A stretch of 12,454 nucleotides of DNA from Candidatus Peregrinibacteria bacterium (GTDB lineage: Bacteria > Patescibacteriota > Gracilibacteria > UBA1369 > UBA12463). The DNA lies in assembly GCA_016215735.1 (NCBI GenBank), contig JACRIA010000081.1:1-12454 (forward strand). Reading direction: 5' to 3'. The position numbers were made by a program, and so were the translations under genes. Under the pieces are notes generated by a model. The model was not told the DNA's origin. It worked only from the letters and a program-made list of their open reading frames with translations, and searched no databases. Shown here one piece after another: positions 1 through 5,492 of this stretch. How positions within the stretch are numbered: the stretch's first letter is position 1; every line of letters begins with the position of its first letter.

Positions 1-1
1 A

Positions 2-190
2 ATTCTTGCTTATTTTGAATACCGTTTAACCAATGCTTTTATTGAAGGTTTAAATAATCGAATTGAAACCCTTAAACGCAAACGTTTTGGCTTTAGAAAT
101 AAATTACGCTTTATCAAAACTCTTGTTTTTGCCTTATTCCCTATCACTTTCTTTATTCCTAACCTTATATTTACCCATACTATTGGCTAA
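2..190 (+). CDS. C-terminal end of an IS transposase (ISL3-type), partial
   Basis: Reading frame 2 is open from the window edge to a TAA at 188-190. It encodes the last 62 residues of a transposase; the start lies outside the window. It includes the block NAFIEGLNNRIETLKRKRFG (about residues 11-30), which matches the conserved C-terminal region of ISL3-type DDE transposases. In that family the glutamate of the N-x3-EG-x-N segment is the last catalytic acid. The protein would cut and rejoin IS ends in a DDE transposition reaction. The stop codon runs directly into the presumed terminal repeat at 185-196, as expected at the 3' end of a compact IS. The ISL3 assignment rests on this short motif plus the GGCTCTTT terminus. 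Another DDE family with a similar tail is possible. Confidence 0.75.
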   Translation: MLAYFEYRLTNAFIEGLNNRIETLKRKRFGFRNKLRFIKTLVFALFPITFFIPNLIFTHTIG

Positions 191-196
191 AGAGCC
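185..196. mobile_element. Right terminus of the insertion sequence
   Basis: Read inward on the minus strand, the sequence at 196-185 is GGCTCTTTAGCC. It begins with the GGCTCTTT end typical of ISL3-family inverted repeats. The transposase stop codon (188-190) lies inside it. ISL3 elements usually make 8-bp target duplications, so the duplicate here would be GTCTTTTT at 197-204, immediately before the stop codon of the LemA-like gene (205-207). The left end is outside the window, so neither the repeat pairing nor the duplication can be confirmed. Confidence 0.55.
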
Positions 197-204
197 GTCT
201 TTTT

Positions 205-690
205 TCAAATCTCAAATAATGAAATTTTTCTTCCGAACGCCCCGGCTATTTTATTATATTTATTTACCGCGATATTATAATCAACCGTGCGTCTTTGCAC
301 CTCCTCAAAATTTTCCGCGAAATCATTTTTTATTCCCAAAAAATCCAAATCATACCGCAGCCGCCGTAAGCGTTTTTCCAAATTCAGAATTCTTTTAATC
401 ATAAAATCCATTTCAGCAATATTTTCGTCAGTCGGATTGAAATATGCCAGACGCCGCGCCTTAATAATTTCATTTATCAATTTCGCATCTTTAATATAAT
501 AGCGCGCGATTTCAATCATCAGCGGAATCATGTCTTGTTGAACGCGCAAAATAGCAATAAGTTCCAGCCAACGGTTATCGACGATAATTTTCAGCCGCAT
601 CAAATACGCGTAAAAAATAATCAGGCACACAAAGAAAATAAAAACCGCGCCGCCTATTAATAAAACATCTGATAGTTGCATCGCTCCCAT
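205..690 (-). CDS. LemA-like membrane-anchored protein
   Basis: This 161-residue protein has one N-terminal membrane segment (about residues 7-30). A helical domain follows, with the order typical of LemA proteins: a VDNRWLELIAILRVQQDMIPLMIEI-like first helix (normally W-x-x-I-x-x-x-L-x-x-R-x-D-L-I-P-x-L), a central x-x-KARRLAYF stretch, and a late YNIAVNKYNKI segment. It ends in an FGRKISLFE tail. LemA family members are usually about 180-190 residues, so this one is slightly short but ends in the expected way. No enzymatic role is known for the family. The ATG at 690 overlaps the TAA of the upstream gene (TAATG), which implies translational coupling. A second in-frame ATG at 681 follows a GGGAG and could be the real start. 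An IS ends 9 bp beyond the stop codon but does not interrupt the gene. Confidence 0.75.
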   Translation of the reverse strand: MGAMQLSDVLLIGGAVFIFFVCLIIFYAYLMRLKIIVDNRWLELIAILRVQQDMIPLMIEIARYYIKDAKLINEIIKARRLAYFNPTDENIAEMDFMIKRILNLEKRLRRLRYDLDFLGIKNDFAENFEEVQRRTVDYNIAVNKYNKIAGAFGRKISLFEI

Positions 691-1412
691 TATTTCATGT
701 CATTAGAATATTCATCAAGATTATGAGGGCTTGCGCCGTACGAAAGATCATCAGCGCTGTGTGGAGGCAGGGGAAGATTTGTAGTGGAGGATTGTGGAAT
801 CGCGGGAGTTAGCTCCGAGATTGTGGGAGTTGGCGCCGAAACCGTAGCCTGCGCTATTGGCTGATGTTCCCTGTATTCGCTCAAAGCATTTTTCGTACGC
901 ATCAAAGATCTAAAATGAAATTCAACATTCGGCACATGCCGCAAAATCATAATTGCGCTGGAAGACGACAGCGTTATTATAAGATCGCCGTATCTCAAAA
1001 AATTTCTCACAATTCCATTTTGTTCTTTTTTGACATCTTGAATCATTTTCAAGTCAGCTGTTTCCTTTAAATCGTGCGTGTAAACAGTTTTTGAAAGAGC
1101 AAGCAGTCTATGGTCGCTTAAAATGCAAATCGTAAAAAAATATTCAAATATCCTCAAAAAGAACCAGTGCGTATACGCGGAAAATCCGGCAAGCGAAAGC
1201 GTCATGATAAAATAATAAAAAGGAGCGTTTAAGCTCCGTAAGTTTGTGAATGTCATAATGATTACAAAAACAATTGCGATTGCGCCGATAAATCCAAAAA
1301 TCAAGATAGTCGGCAATAAACACAGCCAATGTTTGCGGAAAAACAACATATAACTTTCATTAGACATTTGTCCTTTAAAAAATTTATCCTTGTTGTCGAT
1401 AATTTCAGCCAT
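690..1412 (-). CDS. PH-domain (bPH2-like) membrane protein with proline-rich tail
   Basis: The product is a 240-residue membrane protein. An N-terminal segment with the motif MLFFRKHWLCLLP (residues 22-34) leads into two membrane helices (about 33-56 and 65-88). A YFFTICILSDHRLLAL segment (91-106) and then KMIQDVKKEQNGIVRNFLRY (122-141) followed by GDLIIT match the bacterial PH/DUF304-type domain that follows two helices in many CPR proteins. The last 60 or so residues are proline-, serine- and threonine-rich and look disordered. I chose the ATG at 1412 because it overlaps the upstream stop as TGATG; the frame is open further upstream to 1481. An alternative ATG at 1367 has an AAAGGA just before it, at short spacing. 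Function is unknown. The family is often linked to membrane or envelope roles, and its partners here are the LemA-like protein and the small membrane protein upstream. Confidence 0.7.
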   Translation of the reverse strand: MAEIIDNKDKFFKGQMSNESYMLFFRKHWLCLLPTILIFGFIGAIAIVFVIIMTFTNLRSLNAPFYYFIMTLSLAGFSAYTHWFFLRIFEYFFTICILSDHRLLALSKTVYTHDLKETADLKMIQDVKKEQNGIVRNFLRYGDLIITLSSSSAIMILRHVPNVEFHFRSLMRTKNALSEYREHQPIAQATVSAPTPTISELTPAIPQSSTTNLPLPPHSADDLSYGASPHNLDEYSNDMK

Positions 1413-1693
1413 CAACTGGTAGTTAAATAAGTTAGCGCAAACGATACAGACATAATTATAAAAAGCGCTATTACGTAACAAACCACCACGTGTTTTATTG
1501 ATATAAATTTGAAAAGCAAAGTGTATTTTGATTCCGGCATCGGATATTTTCTCACGAAATTATGAAAAACCCGCCAGATGGTTACTGCCGCAAAAATAAA
1601 TGACGCGATATTGATGGCTATGATAATGCTCCAGAGCACCATATCTAGGCTGATTATGTGATAATACAGCCATTTCCTCAGTAGCCCCCTCAA
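1412..1693 (-). CDS. Small membrane protein, first gene of the LemA/PH operon
   Basis: I do not recognise this 93-residue protein. It has two clear hydrophobic segments (about residues 18-41 and 68-90), with a charged connector (RVFHNFVRKYPMPESKY) and few other features. The longest version uses a TTG at 1693. An in-frame ATG at 1642 gives 76 residues, starting right at the first helix. Neither start has a convincing ribosome binding site. The near-consensus promoter at 1740-1712 would start RNA near 1705, leaving a leader of about 12 nt for the TTG or about 63 nt for the ATG. The stop codon overlaps the next gene's start by one base. It is probably a membrane partner of the PH-domain and LemA-like proteins, inferred from the operon only. 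Confidence 0.6.
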   Translation of the reverse strand: MRGLLRKWLYYHIISLDMVLWSIIIAINIASFIFAAVTIWRVFHNFVRKYPMPESKYTLLFKFISIKHVVVCYVIALFIIMSVSFALTYLTTS

Positions 1694-1711
1694 TCTTCGT
1701 AGCTCGCTTGA

Positions 1712-1740
1712 ATTATAACTGACTGCGCTGAATGCGTCAA
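1712..1740 (-). promoter_or_regulatory. Sigma70-type promoter of the LemA/PH membrane operon
   Basis: On the minus strand, TTGACG (1740-1735) is followed after exactly 17 bp by TATAAT (1717-1712). That is 11 of 12 consensus positions at the optimal spacing. It overlaps the last codons and stop of murG (stop at 1739-1737), so the three-gene operon can be transcribed independently of ftsW-murG. The predicted RNA start is near 1705. No terminator hairpin is visible between murG and this promoter, so read-through from murG is also possible. Confidence 0.75.
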
Positions 1741-2810
1741 GCCGACAAAATGAGTTCAGCGAGTTTTAACGCGGCGTTTTTGCAAAGTTCGCCGAACACT
1801 CGGCACGCAGCCGACATTGCCGCCAAATTTTTCTTGTCGCTAATCAGCGCGATTATTCTTTTCGCTAATTCTTCGTGGAGATTTTCATTTGGATAAATAA
1901 CGCCGCTCGCGCCGATGCTTTTCATATAATTCGCGTTTTCAACTTGTTCGCCGCGGCTCGCTTTTGTGCCGAGCGGAATTAATAAACTCGGTTTTTTTAA
2001 AGCCGCGATTTCAGCAATCGCGCTCGCGCCGGCCCTGCTCACAACAAGCGAACTCATCGCGTACAAATGCGGCAATTCAGCGTCGCTATATTCAATTTGC
2101 CTGTAATTATCAAGTTTATCGTGAATCGCTTTTATTCCTGTTTTTCCGCGGCCAGTAATATGAATAATATTAAAATGCCGCAGTAAGCACGGAAGATTAT
2201 TCCAGAGCGCTTTATTTATTGATTCAGCGCCCAAACTCCCGCCCATCACCAAAATCACGGGCCTTTCATTTTTTATATTCATAAGTTTGCGGCCAATTTC
2301 AGCATCTCCTTCAAAAATCATTTTTCGGACAGGCATGCCAGTTAAAATCGCATTAAACCCAGAGCCAGACTCCGGAAATGTCACGCAAATTTTATTAGCG
2401 AACCAACTGGAAATTTTATTTGCCAGGCCAGGCACCGCATCTGCTTCGTGAATAATCACCGGAATTTTCCTCATTTTCGCAGCGATCACAACCGGCACAG
2501 CAACAAAACCGCCTTTGCTAAAAACAACCGAAGGCCGAAATTTCTTTAAAATAATTACGGCTTGCAGAAGCCCAATCGGAAACTTAAAAATATCAATAAA
2601 ATTGCTTACGGAAAAATAACGCCTGAATTTTCCCGCAAAAATTCCTTTATAAGAAATTCCTGCTGATTCGCAGATTTGTTTTTCAGGCCCGCTCCGCGAA
2701 CCAATATAAAAAATTTCGCAGTCCGGCTTCAGCCGCCTAACCTCTTCGATAATGGCTATATTTGGGAGGGCGTGGCCTAATGTGCCTCCACCCGTGAAAA
2801 CCACTCGCAT
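1737..2810 (-). CDS. murG: MurG, lipid II-forming UDP-GlcNAc transferase
   Basis: MurG transfers GlcNAc from UDP-GlcNAc to undecaprenyl-PP-MurNAc-pentapeptide (lipid I) to give lipid II, at the inner face of the membrane. The protein is 357 residues, the usual length, and has the GT-B layout. The N-terminal acceptor domain carries TGGGTLGHALPN (6-17, catalytic-loop His13). It continues with FSKGGFVAVPVV (97-108) and HEADAVPGLANK (121-132). The donor domain has GGSLGAESIN (190-199) and the UDP-GlcNAc signature SRAGASAIAEI (258-268), then GEQVENANY (287-295). In the first loop the usual GGTGGH reads GGTLGH, and the overall wording (KFRRYF, HEADAVPGLANK, SRGEQVENA) resembles the clostridial-type MurG branch. 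The start lies 74 bp inside the 3' end of ftsW in another frame, so the two are cotranscribed and probably coupled. Confidence 0.93.
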   Translation of the reverse strand: MRVVFTGGGTLGHALPNIAIIEEVRRLKPDCEIFYIGSRSGPEKQICESAGISYKGIFAGKFRRYFSVSNFIDIFKFPIGLLQAVIILKKFRPSVVFSKGGFVAVPVVIAAKMRKIPVIIHEADAVPGLANKISSWFANKICVTFPESGSGFNAILTGMPVRKMIFEGDAEIGRKLMNIKNERPVILVMGGSLGAESINKALWNNLPCLLRHFNIIHITGRGKTGIKAIHDKLDNYRQIEYSDAELPHLYAMSSLVVSRAGASAIAEIAALKKPSLLIPLGTKASRGEQVENANYMKSIGASGVIYPNENLHEELAKRIIALISDKKNLAAMSAACRVFGELCKNAALKLAELILSA

Positions 2811-3957
2811 AAGATTTTGTGTGAGATGAAATATTAATCAAAATTCCAATACCAAGCAATGTTGAAACCAGCGAACTTCCGCCATAGCTTATAAAAGGCA
2901 GGGTAATGCCGGTTACAGGAAAAAGCCCGATATTAACAGCAATATTCAAATACGCCTGAATTGTAATCCACGCGGTTATACCTGTTGCCGCGAGCATTGC
3001 GAAAACATCTGGCGCAGTACTCGCGATTTTAAATCCTCGATAAGCAATCGCAGAATAGGCAATTACAATAAAAACAATGCGCATAAACCCGAGTTCTTCA
3101 GCGCTCGCCGCGAAGATAAAATCATCAGAAGCCTGCGGCAGCCAATATGATTTTTGAATTCCCTGCGTAAGGCCTTTTCCAAAAAATCCGCCGCTCCCAA
3201 CAGCAATATTTGCCTGTTCAGTCTGCCAGCACGCAGCTTCTTTACAGGCAACGCTGTCGCCAATGCCGATGAAAGTAACAAATCTTTGCCTGATGTGAGG
3301 AATAGTGAGAGCGAATAATAGTCCAATAATAATCGCGGCAAGAACACCGATTACAAGATGTTTTATCCTTGTTTCAGCGCAAAAATACATTATTGAAGCA
3401 ATGCCGACAATAATCACAACGCTTCCAATGTCAGGCTGCATCAAAATCGGAACAATAATTAAAGCCATTATCACAATAAACGGAAGAAACCCATATTTAA
3501 AAGTTTTCAGCTCAAGCCGCCTTTTCTCAAGCCAATGCGAAAAATACAGAATCATAGCCAGCTTCGCGAGCTCTGTTGGCTGAAATGTTGTATAAAAAAT
3601 CTGAATCCAGCTTCTTGAAAAAGTATTGAATGTTGAACCGAAAATCAAAACAGCAATCAAAAGTCCAACCAAAGCGATAAAAACTCCGATCGAAATTTTC
3701 CGCCAAAATCTATATGACAATTTAGCGCCGATAAAAAACGCAATAACTCCGATTCCAAGGCGGAATAAATGTTTTTTGAAAAGTAAATAACAGTCAACAG
3801 CCGGATCATCACAGCTTGGATACATTACATTTGGCGCGGAAAGTTGGATAGATTTTGGGACACCAATGCTTGTAATCATTACAAGGCCGAAAACAAGCAA
3901 AGCGCCGACAATAAGCATCAGCCACCGGTCTGATTTGCGGGTTGCTTCCATAAACAC
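2737..3957 (-). CDS. ftsW: FtsW/RodA-type SEDS peptidoglycan glycosyltransferase
   Basis: This SEDS-family polytopic membrane protein polymerises lipid II into glycan strands with a cognate class B PBP. It is 406 residues with about ten membrane segments. Family landmarks are FQPTELAKLA (125-134), QPDIGS (174-179), GSGGFFGKGLTQG (254-266), and the long outer loop ending in LPQASDDFIFAASAEELGF (273-291), where Asp279 aligns with the catalytic Asp of the canonical TDF motif. FPVTGITLPFISYGGSS (346-362) is the C-terminal signature. The pairing with murG favours FtsW over RodA. Two cysteine pairs, C49/C56 and C238/C243, lie in predicted extracytoplasmic loops. No ribosome binding site precedes the ATG at 3957; a second ATG lies at 3951. 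The tiny ORF upstream ends 3 nt before the start. Confidence 0.93.
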   Translation of the reverse strand: MFMEATRKSDRWLMLIVGALLVFGLVMITSIGVPKSIQLSAPNVMYPSCDDPAVDCYLLFKKHLFRLGIGVIAFFIGAKLSYRFWRKISIGVFIALVGLLIAVLIFGSTFNTFSRSWIQIFYTTFQPTELAKLAMILYFSHWLEKRRLELKTFKYGFLPFIVIMALIIVPILMQPDIGSVVIIVGIASIMYFCAETRIKHLVIGVLAAIIIGLLFALTIPHIRQRFVTFIGIGDSVACKEAACWQTEQANIAVGSGGFFGKGLTQGIQKSYWLPQASDDFIFAASAEELGFMRIVFIVIAYSAIAYRGFKIASTAPDVFAMLAATGITAWITIQAYLNIAVNIGLFPVTGITLPFISYGGSSLVSTLLGIGILINISSHTKSYASGFHGWRHIRPRPPKYSHYRRG

Positions 3958-3960
3958 ATT

Positions 3961-4041
3961 TTAGCGGGGCGCTTTGATAGAGGCAAGCAAGAGCGCGCGA
4001 AAAAGAACCACTCCACAAAGTATCGTAAGCCCTGCGGTCAT
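3961..4041 (-). CDS. Tiny hydrophobic ORF (26 residues) directly before ftsW
   Basis: The ATG at 4041 follows immediately after the TAA of the preceding ORF (TAAATG), and its own TAA is 3 nt before the ftsW start. The 26-residue product would be a single membrane helix ([20 protein letters not shown]) with a basic tail (KAPR). It lies in the same frame as the 53-residue ORF upstream, so one TAA separates the two. It may be a real micro-membrane protein, the distal half of an interrupted 80-codon gene, or an untranslated spacer. No homology is recognised and there is no ribosome binding site; support comes from the tight packing and hydrophobicity only. Confidence 0.3.
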   Translation of the reverse strand: MTAGLTILCGVVLFRALLLASIKAPR

Positions 4042-4203
4042 TTACCGCGCAGCAAGGCCGAATTGAAAAAAATAATTATCCAGCGCTTCAAGAGAAGTAT
4101 CGTATTGATTTTGGCCGAAGCAAATATCGCATAAAACCTCGCGCACTCGCGCTATTTCTTTATAACGTTTTTTCCATCTCGGATCCGAAAGCCGCGATCC
4201 CAT
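4042..4203 (-). CDS. Small ORF (53 residues), first gene of the ftsW-murG strand
   Basis: I do not recognise this product. It starts [20 protein letters not shown], with a basic, helix-prone first half. The second half holds a C-D-I-C pair (residues 26-29) and an aromatic-rich C-terminus ([13 protein letters not shown]). The ATG at 4203 sits 6 nt after a GGTAAT box preceded by TGC, the same -10-to-ATG spacing as at lspA on the other strand, suggesting a leaderless start. The frame stays open further upstream to an ATG at 4245, inside lspA, which I consider less likely. The stop TAA is followed at once by the ATG of the 26-residue ORF. It could be non-coding 5' sequence of ftsW; the promoter geometry is the main argument for it. 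Confidence 0.4.
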   Translation of the reverse strand: MGSRLSDPRWKKRYKEIARVREVLCDICFGQNQYDTSLEALDNYFFQFGLAAR

Positions 4204-4220
4204 GCTATAATTACCGCATG
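4201..4220. promoter_or_regulatory. Quasi-palindromic divergent leaderless promoter
   Basis: The 20 bp CATGCTATAATTACCGCATG matches its own reverse complement at 16 of 20 positions. Its outer ends contain start codons on both strands (ATG at 4203-4201 minus, ATG at 4218-4220 plus). On the plus strand the extended -10 TGCTATAAT (4203-4211) is 6 nt from the lspA ATG. On the minus strand TGCGGTAAT (4218-4210) is 6 nt from the small-ORF ATG. That spacing puts the RNA start at or next to the A of each ATG. No -35 is visible for the plus side, as is common with an extended -10. The minus box is weaker (4 of 6). Confidence 0.6.
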
Positions 4221-4631
4221 AAAAAAGTTCTTTACATCGCCGCAATCGCGATAGTCGTCTTTTTACTCAACAAAGCAACCGTATTTTTTACCTCTTTGAT
4301 GGAACCGGATCTTATCCACAAAAATACTAATATCGCGTTTAGCATTCCGCTTCCAGCACTACTAATAATGGTTCTAATACCAGCGATTATAATGTTTGGC
4401 ATTTATCTTGCGTATAGATTGCTGAATTTTTCGCGGAAATCAGTAATTCTCGCTGTTGGTTTGGCAATCGGCGGAGCGCTTTCAAATGCTATTGATCGAA
4501 TTGTGTACGGCGCAGTTTTGGATTACATAGATGTTAAATTTTGGCCTGTTTTTAACATCGCGGATATCGCAATAACAGTCGGAATTTTGTTAGTGATATT
4601 CTTTTATGATAAAATGAGAAAGATCCAATAG
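4218..4631 (+). CDS. lspA: Signal peptidase II (prolipoprotein signal peptidase)
   Basis: LspA is the membrane aspartyl protease that removes signal peptides from lipid-modified prolipoproteins. The 137-residue protein has four membrane segments (about 4-24, 44-66, 75-95, 112-130). It carries the conserved [11 protein letters not shown] (37-47, for NxGxAFG), [14 protein letters not shown] (85-98, catalytic Asp93) and [12 protein letters not shown] (111-122, catalytic Asp116) blocks. It is shorter than the usual 150-170 residues. The N-terminal D-x-x-(S/T)-K motif is degenerate here (LNKAT, residues 17-21), with Asn where Asp is expected. The start at 4218 is 6 nt after an extended -10 box with no room for a leader, so translation is probably leaderless. 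Diverges from the ftsW-murG strand. Confidence 0.88.
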   Translation: MKKVLYIAAIAIVVFLLNKATVFFTSLMEPDLIHKNTNIAFSIPLPALLIMVLIPAIIMFGIYLAYRLLNFSRKSVILAVGLAIGGALSNAIDRIVYGAVLDYIDVKFWPVFNIADIAITVGILLVIFFYDKMRKIQ

Positions 4632-4682
4632 TAGCACGGTAGCATAGCAGCGCGGCCTTGATTGAATCAGCGCATTGAACCA

Positions 4683-4700
4683 GCCCCGACCATTCGGGGC
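4683..4700. repeat. Hairpin in the lspA downstream gap
   Basis: The sequence GCCCCGA-ccat-TCGGGGC forms a perfect 7-bp stem with a 4-nt loop between lspA and the next gene. No T-tract follows on either strand, so it does not look like an intrinsic terminator. It could act on RNA stability, or be one of the short palindromes seen repeatedly in this window. Confidence 0.6.
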
Positions 4701-4720
4701 GCCATATAAAACCAATAAAC

Positions 4721-5407
4721 ATGCAAATCCCACCAGAAAAACCTTCCATGAAATCTTTTTTTCTGCGCCTTATCGCCGGCGTAATTGCGGGTATTACAGG
4801 CGCATTAATTTTGCTGGTCTCTTATCTTGTTATGGCGACATACATTGAACCCATAATCAATCCTGCGACATCTCTTTCAGGAGAAACGACAGTGCATCCG
4901 ATGTTTACGTTCTTATTTATGGTAATAATATTTATCGCAATTCTCGCGACAAATTTAATCGGCTCTTTTTTAATGGGAATTTTTGTAAAAGAAAGATATA
5001 CGCGCCTTAGCGAATCAATAAGTAAAATATTATTTCTGAATTTGATGATTTTTGTGCTGATGATTCCGCTTTATCTTGTTGTGGCAAATATTGATGTGAG
5101 ATATTTATTTTACGCGGTAATTTTGCAGATATTTCTCTCCAGCCAGGCCAGCATTCTTACGCTTGAAATTGTTTCAAATCCAGTCCACGCGATAATCGGC
5201 GTGTACAGCACCACAATCGGAATTTTATTGAGCGGAGGAATACTCTTTTTGATAAATAAATTTTCGCTTACTTCAATGGGACTTTTTTTCGGGGTATTTC
5301 CTGCAGTCTGGATTTTTATGAGTCTTTCACACGGCCTGCTCAGCCTGTTCTATGGAATGATGGTTGAAGCTTCCGGCAAAGATTTTCTTGCGATTAATCG
5401 CGAATAG
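4721..5407 (+). CDS. Multi-pass integral membrane protein, unidentified
   Basis: I do not recognise a family. The 228-residue protein is strongly hydrophobic, with about six membrane segments (roughly 12-38, 60-90, 105-125, 127-147, 158-180, 187-215). It has a short charged connector (VKERYTRLSESISK) after the second and a polar C-terminus (VEASGKDFLAINRE). No catalytic motif, transporter signature or binding site stands out. The first ATG (4721) is preceded by TATAAA (4705-4710) but no matched -35 and no ribosome binding site. A second in-frame ATG at 4748 starts just before the first helix and is a fair alternative. It follows lspA by 89 nt on the same strand and may be cotranscribed. Confidence 0.7.
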   Translation: MQIPPEKPSMKSFFLRLIAGVIAGITGALILLVSYLVMATYIEPIINPATSLSGETTVHPMFTFLFMVIIFIAILATNLIGSFLMGIFVKERYTRLSESISKILFLNLMIFVLMIPLYLVVANIDVRYLFYAVILQIFLSSQASILTLEIVSNPVHAIIGVYSTTIGILLSGGILFLINKFSLTSMGLFFGVFPAVWIFMSLSHGLLSLFYGMMVEASGKDFLAINRE

Positions 5408-5428
5408 GGACAGGTTCTCTGTTGACAA
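5407..5428 (+). repeat. 22-nt dispersed repeat, copy A
   Basis: GGGAC-A-GGTTCTCT-G-TTGACAA recurs in inverted orientation at 9106-9086 as GGGAC-GGTTCTCT-A-TTGACAA. Twenty bases are shared; the differences are one extra A and one substitution. It begins at the last base of the preceding gene's stop codon (TAG, 5405-5407). From memory, similar GGGACGGTTCTCT-TTGAC strings are scattered in many bacterial genomes near IS200-like/REP-associated transposases; no such transposase is in this window. The TTGACA in it resembles a -35, but no -10 lies at the right distance. Confidence 0.6.
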
Positions 5429-5439
5429 AATAACACGCC

Positions 5440-5456
5440 GTCCGCCTGAGGCGGAC
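5440..5456. repeat. Short palindrome GTCCGCC-tga-GGCGGAC
   Basis: This is a perfect 7-bp inverted repeat with a 3-nt loop in the gap before the CofE-like gene. The same arms with loop TAC recur at 8938-8954. It is one of a set of compact GC-rich intergenic palindromes in this window. No T-tract follows, so it is not a terminator by sequence. Confidence 0.7.
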
Positions 5457-5473
5457 ACAGGCGCTACAAATAA

Positions 5474-5488
5474 TGTCGCGAAGCGACA
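5474..5488. repeat. Short palindrome TGTCGC-gaa-GCGACA
   Basis: A perfect 6-bp stem with a GAA loop ends 4 nt before the ATG of the CofE-like gene. In RNA the hairpin would sit where a ribosome binding site normally is, so it could affect initiation. Its CGCGAAGCG core is shared with the palindrome at 9808-9824 and, on the other strand, with the CGCTTCGCG cores at 8884-8892 and 8923-8931. Confidence 0.7.
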
Positions 5489-5492
5489 CCGC

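Noticed and set aside
63..398. Plus-strand ORF over the IS end and the LemA-like gene
   Set aside because: It runs out of the transposase region into the antisense of the LemA-like gene in a different frame, with no coherent protein features.
3809..4018. Minus-strand ORF across the ftsW start
   Set aside because: It is in a different frame over the clearly coding ftsW N-terminus, with a cysteine- and arginine-rich shadow-like composition.
5422..5427. TTGACA as a -35 for the CofE-like gene
   Set aside because: No -10-like hexamer lies 15-19 bp downstream; the string is explained by the dispersed repeat.
5364..5492. N-terminal extension of the CofE-like protein
   Set aside because: It overlaps the 3' end of the upstream membrane-protein gene and is encoded by palindromic repeat DNA; family homology starts at the ATG at 5493.
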